Shown here: in pieces, positions 1 through 7,525 of the stretch
Position numbering within the stretch: the first letter of the stretch is position 1
Layout: every line of letters begins with the position of its first letter
Source: Methylobacterium sp. C25
GTDB lineage: Bacteria; Pseudomonadota; Alphaproteobacteria; Rhizobiales; Beijerinckiaceae
Assembly (NCBI RefSeq): GCF_021352225.1
Contig: NZ_JAAUVI010000009.1
Coordinates: 111,206-175,205 of the forward strand
Direction: 5' to 3'
Length of the DNA: 64,000 nucleotides
Program-made: the position numbers and the translations under genes
Notes under the pieces: model-generated
Databases searched by the model: none
Seen by the model: only the letters and a program-made list of their open reading frames with translations
Told to the model about the DNA's origin: nothing

Positions 1-221
1 GCCTTGGCTGCTGAAACACGAGCCTTGCCCTCTAGGTGCTTTGCAGGCCACTCGGCACCACCGAGAAACACACGACCCACTGCTTTCCAAAAGTTGCGCT
101 GAGCCTGCGGTGGAATGCCCGTGACCGCTGCGGCAACCGTCTCGCCGATGACATCTGGTAAGCTTGTGCTCTCTTGGGCACTCTGGCCTTCAGGCACTTC
201 CGCAAGTTCCCCATCGGACAT
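1..221 (-). CDS. Hypothetical protein, N-terminal part (runs off left edge)
   Basis: An open frame reads from an ATG at 221 (minus strand) to the window edge without a stop, giving at least 73 residues that begin MSDGELAEVPEGQ and continue with an Ala/Val-rich stretch, then FWKAVGRVFLGGAEWPAKHLE. The acidic, low-complexity start and the later amphipathic segment look like a real soluble protein rather than a shadow frame. I do not recognise the family. It lies upstream of the lipoprotein gene at 286-618 on the opposite side of a 64-base gap and shares its strand. The C-terminal part is outside the window, so function cannot be judged. Confidence 0.45.
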   Translation of the reverse strand, partial: MSDGELAEVPEGQSAQESTSLPDVIGETVAAAVTGIPPQAQRNFWKAVGRVFLGGAEWPAKHLEGKARVSAAK

Positions 222-285
222 CAAAGCGCACGCCTCATGATCACGGTTCGTTCCAATTTAGCCCGGGCTTAGGTTCTCGCAACCC

Positions 286-618
286 TCAATCACAGGATGT
301 TTCAACGGTCCCTAGCAATCCTCTTCGGGACGTGCAGTTGACCGAGCTTCCCCTATCGAGCGACTGCATGGCCTCGCTGGCTCTTCCAAGGCGGTCCTTA
401 AAGTCCTGCCTACGGATGCGCTGGTCTCTCTCAAGCTGATCCTCAAAGACCAGGCCTGCCCCAGCAACACACCTATTGAACTGGTCCGTGCCCTCATTGA
501 GACCATTGGCGTAACAATAGGTCCTAGCCTTCTCAGAGACGACCCTCTGTTTCCCTGCAGCTGACATACAGCCACCAAGGGCTATCGCCAGGACCGATAA
601 GAGGATTGTGTTTCTCAT
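286..618 (-). CDS. Small predicted lipoprotein
   Basis: The 110-residue product starts MRNTILLSVLAIALGGCMSA, which has a lysine/arginine-poor but clear lipoprotein signal: a hydrophobic helix followed by a lipobox-like LGGC, so Cys17 would be lipidated and the mature protein tethered to the outer or inner membrane. A longer frame extends upstream to 696, but the lipobox decides for the ATG at 618. The mature part has four further cysteines and a charged helix (LERDQRIRRQDFKDRLGRASEAM), suggesting disulfides in the periplasm. No family is recognised. Lipoproteins of this size occur in phage lysis or superinfection-exclusion modules, but nothing here proves that role. Confidence 0.6.
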   Translation of the reverse strand: MRNTILLSVLAIALGGCMSAAGKQRVVSEKARTYCYANGLNEGTDQFNRCVAGAGLVFEDQLERDQRIRRQDFKDRLGRASEAMQSLDRGSSVNCTSRRGLLGTVETSCD

Positions 619-763
619 CGCCGTTTGTGGTGCCTTAGGTCGCGTTTGCTCTCCCAGGTTGAAAATCACGAACCATCTGATGTTACAAGCGCGCAACCGG
701 TGTTATCTACCAGTGCATAGGGCGGATCGATTGCCTCTAACTAAGGGCCGATATTACTCAACT

Positions 764-782
764 AATCTAAATCGATTAGATT
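764..782. promoter_or_regulatory. Palindromic operator candidate
   Basis: Seven-base perfect arms AATCTAA and TTAGATT flank a 5-base centre (ATCGA), 68 bases upstream of the ATG at 850. The position and AT-rich symmetry fit a repressor site for the zinc-ribbon gene. No cognate regulator can be assigned, although a MarR-type protein is encoded in the same island at 7142-7525. Confidence 0.4.
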
Positions 783-849
783 GCATGACCGTCAGTCTAC
801 CGCTGAACCGCAGTTGCAGATCAAGCAACACAATAGGTCGGGAGCAACA

Positions 850-2004
850 ATGGACGCCGATTTTAAAGAAATTGGACACAGCGGCGGTAGGATTACTTTT
901 CGGATAAGCACCGATGAAGCAGGTAACAGGGGCTTTTCAGTTGCGTGGAGCCACAGCAGACCAACCCCAGCTGCCATTGTCGGAATTCACGCGCTAGAGC
1001 AAGGCATCCCGGTTATTGCGTTCAACATGGGTGGTATCGGGCAGCTTTGGGACCCTCCGCCACCAAAAGGTTGTCTTCCTGTATTCCTATGTTCTGATAG
1101 CCATGGAAAATTTGGACATAAATGCGATCAGTGCTCTGGCTATTGGCGTAGCAGTGCTTTCCCGCGAGTATGCCCCTATTGTGGAAACATGCCGGAACCA
1201 CATCATACTTTATCAGATGCCCAACGTCGCTATGTCGAACATTACTGCAAAACATTGGTAGACGCACTCTCGAGGATCGACAACGGTGAAGTTATTATCG
1301 ATATGGACGCCATTGCTACGTCTGTTGATACCCCGGACCAGCGCCCTGAGTTTTATGTCTCTGAAGAACAACAGCAGCATCAGTTTGACTGCGAAGCGTG
1401 CGGGGGGTTTAACGATGTGATCGGCGCATATGTTTTCTGCTCTTCGTGTGGAACTAGAAATGACCACGCGATACTGCGTACTCAAATGGAAGCGTCCCGC
1501 ACCAGACTTAACCAAGGAAACAAACCAGAAGATTGTGTGCGCGATGCAGCTTCTCACTTCGACTCATTTATTGGGCAAATATCAAACCAACTTGTGTATC
1601 AAATCCCAATGACGAAAGCCCGGAAATCACGACTTCAACGAAATAGATTCCATAAGTTCGAAGAAGTATGCTCAGTGTTTCTGAATTGGTTTGATATCGA
1701 TTTGGCAAAGGGCATCAATAAGTCCGACAGAGATTTTATAAATCTGATGTTCTTACGGCGGCACGTTTACGAACACAACGGAGGGGAGGTGGATGCTAAA
1801 TACATTGCAGACAGTGGTGACAGTAACGTTCGGTTGAAGCAATTACTCAGGGAGAAGCCCGAAGACGTGCATCGGTTCCTCGGCCTAATCAACAAGCTTG
1901 GACACAACGCCCACACCGGGTTTCAAGATATCTTTCCTCCGATCGATGCCCCAATTAAGACTCATCGAGAAATCCAAGAACGCATTAAGCGATTTGAGAC
2001 TTAA
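850..2004 (+). CDS. Zinc-ribbon protein with HEPN-like C-terminal motif
   Basis: This 384-residue protein has two CxxC...CxxC zinc ribbons (Cys92, 95, 108, 111 and Cys181, 184, 197, 200). The C-terminal half is helical and contains RRHVYEHNGG (residues 303-312) followed by VDAKYI. An Rx4-6H motif in that setting is typical of HEPN domains, many of which are RNases of toxins and phage-defence proteins. The ATG at 850 is preferred over an upstream start at 781 because a GGGAG sequence lies five bases before it. The gene stands alone between divergent or opposite-strand genes and has a palindrome upstream. The zinc ribbons are seen directly; the HEPN call is motif-based and the RNase role is inference. 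Confidence 0.6.
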   Translation: MDADFKEIGHSGGRITFRISTDEAGNRGFSVAWSHSRPTPAAIVGIHALEQGIPVIAFNMGGIGQLWDPPPPKGCLPVFLCSDSHGKFGHKCDQCSGYWRSSAFPRVCPYCGNMPEPHHTLSDAQRRYVEHYCKTLVDALSRIDNGEVIIDMDAIATSVDTPDQRPEFYVSEEQQQHQFDCEACGGFNDVIGAYVFCSSCGTRNDHAILRTQMEASRTRLNQGNKPEDCVRDAASHFDSFIGQISNQLVYQIPMTKARKSRLQRNRFHKFEEVCSVFLNWFDIDLAKGINKSDRDFINLMFLRRHVYEHNGGEVDAKYIADSGDSNVRLKQLLREKPEDVHRFLGLINKLGHNAHTGFQDIFPPIDAPIKTHREIQERIKRFET

Positions 2005-2098
2005 GGGTAACCGCTTGTGTAGGGTCTCGGCGGCTGCCACACAGCCACCAAGTTTCCCCTTGCAAACCAGCGCCAGCTCTCCTGTTTTAACCAATACC

Positions 2099-2683
2099 CT
2101 AGGTACTCAGCTTTTTCGCTAGGCCCTCAAGCCAATCCTCGGCTGCCTCCACGCTCACATTGGACGAACCTGCGGATTTTGGCTTGGTCCACTCAAGGAC
2201 CTGTCGGGCTGCTGCAAGTCGCAATCTCTGATGAACAGGCCCCCGCATGACCTGCAACGTTGCTCGCATCGCTTCTTCGGCCATCACTTCAGCATCGGTG
2301 AGCACACCTGCCTTCTTCAGCCACTGAATGTCTCTCTCAACTAACTCGCTTGTTGCAGCCCAAGCAGCCTCGGCTTCCTCCCTGTTCATACCATTCGGGA
2401 TGCCGAAGCGTGATTTGTGGTTCCTTACGGGATTGACGGCCTCAAGCTCCTTGGTTCTTTCAGACACCCAGGTGGTATACCCCGGGATTTCTTTGAATTT
2501 TGTGTTGGCTCCCGGATGAGACTTCTGAGACCTATCCACGAAACCTTTTCGAAGGACACGCTTTTTCTTCGTGTAACGCTTGGCCGCTCGTGGCTTCTTC
2601 TTGCAAGACTCTGAGGGAGAGGGCGGGTTCTCTTTTGCCTCGATGAATCGACCATCACCGATATTAATAAGCTTAGTTTCCAT
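2099..2683 (-). CDS. Phage-type small protein, possibly terminase small subunit-like
   Basis: The product is 194 residues long. A lysine/arginine-rich N-terminal tail (CKKKPRAAKRYTKKKRVLRK) is followed by a helical body with AEVMAEEAMRATLQVMRGPV and RLRLAAARQVLEWTKPK. Helical bodies of the latter kind, with an AARxVL motif, occur in small terminase subunits that recognise phage DNA ends. No large terminase is next to it, so the gene may be a remnant or may act as another DNA-binding protein. The gene lies in the same orientation as the ParB-like operon to its right, 285 bases downstream of that operon. The family call is weak. Confidence 0.5.
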   Translation of the reverse strand: METKLINIGDGRFIEAKENPPSPSESCKKKPRAAKRYTKKKRVLRKGFVDRSQKSHPGANTKFKEIPGYTTWVSERTKELEAVNPVRNHKSRFGIPNGMNREEAEAAWAATSELVERDIQWLKKAGVLTDAEVMAEEAMRATLQVMRGPVHQRLRLAAARQVLEWTKPKSAGSSNVSVEAAEDWLEGLAKKLST

Positions 2684-2968
2684 TCTTGTTTATTGTATAC
2701 CTTTTGGAGTGCACGTTTAAGGTTAGATTTCGTGTCGCTGAATGGCTCCGCCCAACACCTTTGAACATACAAACTGCGATCAATATTTAAGTTGTCAATG
2801 AGCTAGAGCACAACTTGTGTGTGTTGGAGGGACAGTGAGTTTAGGTAACGTCCGGGTTATCCTTTGAAGCCATTAGCTTCCCGTGGCGATTATAGATCGG
2901 CGTCTAAAGGTGCTTACTACTGCAAATGCAGAGGTAGGGGGATGCAGAGGGTCAACCTAATGACACCT

Positions 2969-3820
2969 TCAGATGTCCAAAAGTTCAGCTTCGTACCGTT
3001 CTTCTTCAAGATAACTCGCCACATCTAGCGTGATGTCTGCCCATTGCTCGACAAGTTTCCGAGGAAGCTCACCGCTCACCTTCTGGATTGCGCTAGATAA
3101 AACCTCAGGCCAAGCGACCAGCTTCACACTACGATCAGTACACATGCGCTGCGCAAGCTCATCGGATTTCTCTTCGATCCACTTATCTCTATCGAACTCT
3201 TGGTCTATCGTTGCGTCTCGCTGAGCACCTTTCCATGAGTATTCCCAAGGATTGTCGCCTCGTTCCACCAGCTTCTTTTTCTGAGCCCGCATGTTACTTA
3301 TGGTTCTAGGCGACACTCCCGAAGATGCCTGAATTTCAGCAATAGAGAAGCTTTCCCTGCGCACCAACACCCACGCGAACTCAAGCTTATTCTCTTTCGA
3401 GACCGGCAGCTTATCTTTGTGGTTTTCTCTTCCGGCCTCAAGTTGTGCTTCAGATACCGACCCGTTGAATATCTTGACCGGTATCCCCCGAGACCACCCA
3501 ACGGACCTGTAGGCACTGTACCGATGGTGTCCATCAATTATGTAGAACTTCTGTCCAATTGCCGTAACTTGGATAGCCTCTAGTGGCATCTCCACTTCGT
3601 TTAGGGCAGACATCAAGACCCGGATGTGGCTCCTATCGAACAGCGGTTCGTCAAGGCGGTTCTTCCTGATCTGAAAGACATCCGGGGCTGTATGAAGCTG
3701 CCCCATAGGCAAGGAGCGTGGTTGATCCGTGTTTCGCTCTTGGGACTTCTCAATCTCTAGCAGATCAGCGAACTGCAGCTTTCCATCGGGAACAACAATC
3801 TGTTGCGTAAGCTTCGGCAT
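2969..3820 (-). CDS. ParB/Srx-fold nuclease-like protein
   Basis: The 283-residue protein contains the ParB-type signature IIDGHHRYSAY (around residues 94-104) in a ParB/sulfiredoxin fold. A helix-turn-helix-like segment follows (FSIAEIQASSGVSPRTISNMRAQ), as in ParB and phage ParB-like proteins. Such proteins bind or nick DNA and, in CTP-dependent members, act as clamps; phage versions often work in replication or partition. It is the third gene of a leftward operon: its start lies three bases past the stop of the 238-residue gene upstream. No ParA partner is encoded in this island, so a stand-alone phage ParB-like role fits better than chromosome partition. Confidence 0.75.
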   Translation of the reverse strand: MPKLTQQIVVPDGKLQFADLLEIEKSQERNTDQPRSLPMGQLHTAPDVFQIRKNRLDEPLFDRSHIRVLMSALNEVEMPLEAIQVTAIGQKFYIIDGHHRYSAYRSVGWSRGIPVKIFNGSVSEAQLEAGRENHKDKLPVSKENKLEFAWVLVRRESFSIAEIQASSGVSPRTISNMRAQKKKLVERGDNPWEYSWKGAQRDATIDQEFDRDKWIEEKSDELAQRMCTDRSVKLVAWPEVLSSAIQKVSGELPRKLVEQWADITLDVASYLEEERYEAELLDI

Positions 3821-3823
3821 ACC

Positions 3824-4540
3824 CTATTGCCCACCACCGAGAGAATGCCTCTGGCTCGCCTTAGGAGCCCCTATGAGCCCCTTCCGCCAACGCTCGACAC
3901 TCACCTGCCAAGATGGTGTTCCCGGCCCCTGGAGGCCTCCTGAGAGCCTTGGAGCCCTCGCCAGGGCTTGCGATGCCAACGCGGTATCCTGAGCCATCTG
4001 AGCGAACGCTGAGGGCTGTGCGTCCTCCCACTGCTTCTGAGCTTCCCCTTGGTTGATGATTTCCTGGTTAGTGGCTTGGCGTTGAGCCTCTGCGGCCTCG
4101 TGGTCACCCTGAAGAAACTGCTGGGCCTGCTGCCTCCATCCGAGCGGCACAACTCCGTCAGGGTAAAGCTGCTTCTCAAGTTCGTTATAGTCGATTGCCC
4201 CAGGGACGCCGGGAGCAGTTAGGTGTGTTTGATCAGAGCCCACCGGCTGATCTGCGGTGACTGAAAGCTCCGATGTCGGTCCCGAAAGCTGCACTGCGTC
4301 ATCATTTGTCTCCGATGGGACAGTGTGTCTTGTCAGGAAGCCATCCGTGTCTTGCCAATAGGTGTCGCCGGGTTGATTTTTGATCAGCAATCCATCCTGA
4401 TTCCGCCACGGCGAAAACTTCTTGAACAATTGGATAAGATCGCTGTTCCACTGCTCGTTTTTGATTTGAGGAGGCGCTCCGCTATTCCCGTTTGTTCCCT
4501 GAAATCCCCAAAGGCCGTCATCGTCGTTTAACAACCGCAT
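3824..4540 (-). CDS. Hypothetical protein, Gln/Ala-rich (phage-like)
   Basis: The protein has 238 residues and no recognised domain. The N-terminal third is Asn/Gly/Trp-rich. The middle has an acidic linker, and residues 130-200 form a Gln/Ala/Glu-rich helical region (QQAQQFLQGDHEAAEAQRQ) that could be a coiled coil. A GAGGAG Shine-Dalgarno sequence lies about nine bases before the ATG at 4540. It overlaps the end of the upstream 88-residue gene by 13 bases and is followed almost at once by the ParB-like gene, so the three are probably one transcript. Composition resembles phage virion or scaffold proteins, but this is only a resemblance. Confidence 0.6.
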   Translation of the reverse strand: MRLLNDDDGLWGFQGTNGNSGAPPQIKNEQWNSDLIQLFKKFSPWRNQDGLLIKNQPGDTYWQDTDGFLTRHTVPSETNDDAVQLSGPTSELSVTADQPVGSDQTHLTAPGVPGAIDYNELEKQLYPDGVVPLGWRQQAQQFLQGDHEAAEAQRQATNQEIINQGEAQKQWEDAQPSAFAQMAQDTALASQALARAPRLSGGLQGPGTPSWQVSVERWRKGLIGAPKASQRHSLGGGQ

Positions 4541-4794
4541 GCTTGAATACGCTCCTCGATTTCAGTATCCATGGCAGTCTGCGAGTATCTCTTTGCATCG
4601 CTTTGGTCCACGTAGACTTTCATCATATCAAGCAGGAGCATAGGGTTACTCGGGATACCTCCAAGACGATCAACGGCGATCCCATGGGCCGCTTTCATAA
4701 GCTCTCGATTGTCTCCCTGAAGTCGGACGAAGAAGCAGTATTCCTTTGTGTTTGTGTGAAGCCCTCTTGGCTCCCTGAAGCGCTGTGTGATCAC
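4528..4794 (-). CDS. Small hypothetical protein, first gene of ParB-like operon
   Basis: The 88-residue product begins at a GTG (4794) with GAGGA about seven bases upstream and ends in ERIQACGC. It is mostly helical, with LMKAAHGIAVDRLGG and MLLLDMMKVYVDQSD segments. Start and stop fit the operon: it begins just downstream of a terminator hairpin at 4820-4842 and overlaps the next gene. I do not recognise a family. Confidence 0.5.
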   Translation of the reverse strand: MITQRFREPRGLHTNTKEYCFFVRLQGDNRELMKAAHGIAVDRLGGIPSNPMLLLDMMKVYVDQSDAKRYSQTAMDTEIEERIQACGC

Positions 4795-4819
4795 GCTAAG
4801 TCCTCAAATGTGATTGCAT

Positions 4820-4842
4820 AAAAAAGGAGCCCGAAGGCCCCT
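4820..4842 (-). terminator. Rho-independent terminator (leftward)
   Basis: Read on the minus strand, AGGGGCC, a TTCG tetraloop and GGCTCCT form a 7-base stem with one G-T pair, followed by six T. It would stop transcripts coming from the resolvase gene and the repeat region before they reach the ParB-like operon, which begins at 4794. Confidence 0.75.
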
Positions 4843-4922
4843 GGGTTTGACGGTGAGCACCTTTAGGAGTGCCCATGGGTTGGTAGAGATAGTCAGTTGA
4901 GAACGCTGCTGATTAGCCGCCG

Positions 4923-5000
4923 TTTCGCTAGGGGGTGGCCGTTATGACCCTAAAGCGACGCTAAGCCTTAGAGCCTCACCGCAAATTATGCCTGTGAGAC
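4923..5000. repeat. Imperfect direct repeat, copy 1
   Basis: This stretch of about 78 bases matches 5057-5135 at most positions. Shared blocks include CTAGGGGG, GGCCGTT, GACCCTAAA, GCTAA, CTTAGA and a final ATG-CC-TGAGA. It contains an 11-base palindrome, CTAAGCCTTAG. The pair fills the gap between the resolvase stop and the terminator, where no gene is supported. It may be a duplicated phage promoter or a recombination site for the adjacent resolvase. Confidence 0.55.
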
Positions 5001-5056
5001 CAGCGGTCACTCGGCGGCCCTTGAAGCACCGTCTTTTGGCACCCCAGCAGCAACTG

Positions 5057-5135
5057 TTTTCTCTAGGGGGGGCCGTTTGTGACCCTAAATCAGTGCTAAC
5101 TCTTAGAACCCTAAGGCTAATCATGCCCATGAGAT
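5057..5135. repeat. Imperfect direct repeat, copy 2
   Basis: This is the second copy of the 4923-5000 repeat, offset by about 134 bases and in the same orientation. It lies 55 bases from the end of the serine resolvase gene. The conserved core is GACCCTAAA with the preceding G-rich run. Confidence 0.55.
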
Positions 5136-5190
5136 TGATGTCCCCAAATTAGCCCCAGCAGCGCTCCTTCTTAGGCCCTCGAAAAGCCGC

Positions 5191-5898
5191 TCAGGAAGCC
5201 GCAGGAGACCGACCAATCTTATCCAGCACTCTGGACACCTGAACGGCGCTCCAAAGGCCTCCCCGGGCTGTCTCGATGCCCCGGCTGTTGAGACCATCAG
5301 CTATCTGGCGGAGGGACGTGGCACCTGCCTGCTCAATGGCTCGAATAACGGACGAAAGGTCTGATGCCCTACCCTCAGCCTTGGCTCGCCGCACCTGCTT
5401 GCTGATCTCTCGACCCTGGACACCATCGGCCCTGAGGTTGCCTCTATCGCCTCCGAGCTTTGTCCCTCTAGCCCTGGCAGCAGCTAAAGCCTTCCGTGTT
5501 CGCTCAGCGATCATTCCGGCCTCAAGCTCAGCAACGCTCAGCATCTGACGCAGCATGAAGGTGCCTACAGGACCCTCCACCATCGGAAGGTCACAAAACT
5601 CCACGGAAACCTCAGCTTTGACCAAGCGGCCCATGAAGTCAGGGTTACGTGTCAACCGGGAGACATTCGCCACGATGAGCTTAGCCCGCATCAAGCGGCA
5701 GTGAGCCAGGGCCTTCTCAAGTTCAGGACGGTAGGAAACGCGTCCGCTCTCAACCTCAGTGAACTCTCCGCAGATAGTCCAATCACCACCATTGAGCCGA
5801 GCCCTGACGGTTTGCTGCTGAGCCTCAAGACCGAGCCCTGAACGCCCCTGCTTGTCCGTGCTGACCCGATAATACGCCACGTAGCGACCGCTGCTCAT
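5191..5898 (-). CDS. Serine recombinase (resolvase/invertase family)
   Basis: The 235-residue protein has the catalytic N-terminal motif YYRVSTDKQ with the nucleophilic serine, then the conserved ANVSRLTRN block, and the long E helix AELEAGMIAERTRKALAAARARG. The C-terminal part (SLRQIADGLNSRGIETARGGLWSAVQVSRVL) is a recombinase-type helix-turn-helix region. Length is between small resolvases and large integrases. An in-frame TTG lies at 5904, but the ATG at 5898 has AGGAG eight bases upstream and is preferred. It probably handles excision, inversion or dimer resolution of the island; the direct repeats just downstream are candidate sites. Confidence 0.85.
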   Translation of the reverse strand: MSSGRYVAYYRVSTDKQGRSGLGLEAQQQTVRARLNGGDWTICGEFTEVESGRVSYRPELEKALAHCRLMRAKLIVANVSRLTRNPDFMGRLVKAEVSVEFCDLPMVEGPVGTFMLRQMLSVAELEAGMIAERTRKALAAARARGTKLGGDRGNLRADGVQGREISKQVRRAKAEGRASDLSSVIRAIEQAGATSLRQIADGLNSRGIETARGGLWSAVQVSRVLDKIGRSPAAS

Positions 5899-6081
5899 AC
5901 CCAAAGCTCCTGTTACGTGTCTCGCTACGTCCGTTGTTACAAACGTTACACTTCAGGCAGCCCACTATCAAGCGCAATTATCGAACAATGCTACTCAATG
6001 GAGAGAAAATTCACGCCATTGTCAGTTTACGGTGTAATTGTAATTCGGTAGACTCAAGCATTCAAAAGCTAGGATGCCTCT

Positions 6082-6240
6082 ATGTTTTGGATAGCATTTG
6101 TTATCATCATGCTTTGCCTGAGCGCCGTATCAGGAAAGTACCTTCACAACCCTGTTGGATGGATTGGTGTGGCCTACATTGCCTTCTGCGTGACCATGCT
6201 TGTCTCTGTGGTACTCAAAGCCTCCGGTCTCTCAGTGTAA
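6082..6240 (+). CDS. 52-residue predicted membrane miniprotein
   Basis: A short frame opens at an ATG with AGGA seven bases upstream and encodes MFWIAFVIIMLCLSAVSGKY followed by a short loop and a second hydrophobic helix (VAYIAFCVTMLVSVVLKAS). Two membrane helices in 52 residues, a good ribosome-binding site and a clean stop make it credible although it is too short for most gene finders. In a phage-like island this layout could be a holin-like or exclusion protein. It could also be a housekeeping membrane peptide. No homologue is recognised. Confidence 0.5.
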   Translation: MFWIAFVIIMLCLSAVSGKYLHNPVGWIGVAYIAFCVTMLVSVVLKASGLSV

Positions 6241-6819
6241 GAACGGAAGGATCAGCCTCAGGCATCCGGCGAATGTCGCCAATGTCCGGCAGGAAACCCA
6301 AGCGTTCGTCCAATAGGTGAACCTTAGGGCATGAGAGCTTCGGGCCTCTCTGCTGTCTTCACAGATCGCTGGCCTGCCGTGTGACCGTAGGCAGTCGCCG
6401 GGAATCTACCGGGTCCCTTCGCTTGGCTTTGAGGAGAGCTTGGGGACACCCGCCCACTTCGAAAATCCCGGTAAAGCCTGAAGTTGTTGTTTGACCTTGA
6501 AGCGTTGTGTGTCTCCCGGAGTTTCTGCCAGCAAACACAATGGGTCCCTCCGCTCTGAATTTTACATGGATCAGCAAGGCCTGAAGCCAATCTGGACCGG
6601 GCACAAAAGGTTCAAGGGCGCCTACAGGGGAGGAGAGGGACTTCAGAGCTTTTTGCCAAACACATATCAATCTTAGCCAAGTTATCGTGTCGTTCCATTA
6701 CAATCTCTATGGGTCAGCTAGAGTTATATATTATTTCATCTCTTGACCAAATCCCGAACATAAGTCAAACACTTCAAACCCAAGGCGATACGCCGGGCAT
6801 CTAAAGGGGCTGAAAAAGA
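6241..6819. other. Gap without a supported gene
   Basis: No convincing gene is seen. A minus-strand frame of 103 codons (6359-6670, starting MICVWQKALKSLSSP) is possible but lacks a clear ribosome-binding site and has no recognisable motif. The right end carries the first copy of a promoter-like repeat at 6642-6676 and an AT-rich stretch that may be the promoter of the gene at 6820. Confidence 0.4.
6642..6676. repeat. Promoter-region repeat, copy 1
   Basis: The 35-base segment starts TTCAGAGCTTTTTG and contains AACACATATCAATCT, followed by TAG. The same arrangement recurs at 7087-7125 directly upstream of the MarR-type gene. The 15-base core is identical in both. Confidence 0.6.
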
Positions 6820-7050
6820 ATGTTTGATTACAGGCACACAGATTTCTTCATCCACGGCGGTCAAATAAGAGACGATGGTACTATGGTCCCTGTGGTCGTC
6901 CAACCGGCTACCGACTCTGCACGGCCGTGGTCAACTCAGTTTGAGATTGGGGAATGGGAGAACGGCGTATTGATCCTACGGACTGAGAAAGATGCAGCCC
7001 TGGTGCTTGAAGCAATAACGGAGTCAGAAATGACCCATGTAACTATGTAA
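6820..7050 (+). CDS. Small hypothetical protein
   Basis: The 76-residue acidic protein starts MFDYRHTDFFIHGG and ends EAITESEMTHVTM. It looks like a small alpha/beta fold, with beta-rich stretches (FIHGGQIRDDGTMVPVVVQP, GVLILR) and a C-terminal helix. No family is recognised. A promoter-like repeat lies about 150 bases upstream and recurs in front of the MarR-type gene that follows, so the two genes may share a regulator. A hairpin follows at 7058-7076. Confidence 0.6.
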   Translation: MFDYRHTDFFIHGGQIRDDGTMVPVVVQPATDSARPWSTQFEIGEWENGVLILRTEKDAALVLEAITESEMTHVTM

Positions 7051-7057
7051 AAAACTA

Positions 7058-7076
7058 GACCGCTTGGAGTGCGGTC
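7058..7076 (-). terminator. Hairpin with T-run on minus strand
   Basis: GACCGC and GCGGTC arms enclose a 7-base loop. On the minus strand the hairpin is followed by TAGTTTTTT, as in an intrinsic terminator; on the plus strand no T-run follows. It may protect the 6820-7050 gene from antisense transcription or form its mRNA 3' end. Confidence 0.4.
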
Positions 7077-7086
7077 AGGAGGCTTA

Positions 7087-7125
7087 TTCAGAGCCTTCTT
7101 TTGACTGAACACATATCAATCTGAG
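7087..7125. repeat. Promoter-region repeat, copy 2 (upstream of MarR-type gene)
   Basis: TTCAGAGCC and a T-rich run are followed by TTGACTGAACACATATCAATCT and GAG, 17 bases from the ATG at 7142. The placement suggests an operator or promoter of the regulator gene, with the other copy at 6642-6676. Confidence 0.6.
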
Positions 7126-7141
7126 TCATAATGGAGATCGT

Positions 7142-7525
7142 ATGGAACTTAACGATAATTCGGTATCAGAAATTTCTCATCACGATAAGCGAGCTATTAT
7201 GAAGCTGTCCTGGGCAATCAGGGAGATGCTTACGATTTACCCCAAGATTACAGCAACACAGATACTTACGTTCCTTACTGTCGCTGAAGAGCCCGGCCTT
7301 GGTCCTACAGAATACGCCAGAAAGCTTGGAACGCTCCAACCGACAGCATCAACTTGGTTATTACATCTAGGCCCGAAGCGTAGGGGAGAGGAAGGGACCG
7401 GTCTTGGCTTGTTGGACCGAAGAGACGACCCTGAGAGCCTTAGGCAAAAGCAGTTTCATCTGAGCGCAAAAGGACGACCATTGGCCGAGCGTTTGGCCGG
7501 TATTATCCATGGCCGAGCCCCCTAG
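7142..7525 (+). CDS. MarR-like winged-helix regulator
   Basis: The 127-residue protein has an N-terminal helix pair and a winged-helix core. ITATQILTFLTVAEEPGLGPTEYARKLGTLQPTAST matches the helix-turn-helix region, and DDPESLRQKQFHLSAKGRPLAERL matches the wing and following helix, where MarR proteins typically read DPRDRR...LTxKGRxL. MarR dimers bind short palindromes and often repress their own gene. The repeated sequence at 6642-6676 and 7087-7125 is a natural candidate for its site. The second half of the DNA-binding region carries an unusual insert rich in Gly/Glu (KRRGEEGTGLG). It could instead be a phage regulator of the same fold. Confidence 0.7.
   Translation: MELNDNSVSEISHHDKRAIMKLSWAIREMLTIYPKITATQILTFLTVAEEPGLGPTEYARKLGTLQPTASTWLLHLGPKRRGEEGTGLGLLDRRDDPESLRQKQFHLSAKGRPLAERLAGIIHGRAP

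Noticed and set aside
781..849. Upstream start for the zinc-ribbon gene
   Set aside because: The extra 23 residues would overlap the palindromic operator, and a good ribosome-binding site is found only before 850.
5934..6320. 128-codon plus-strand frame over the miniprotein region
   Set aside because: It lacks a ribosome-binding site and protein-like composition; the 52-residue frame inside it, in another phase, is better supported.
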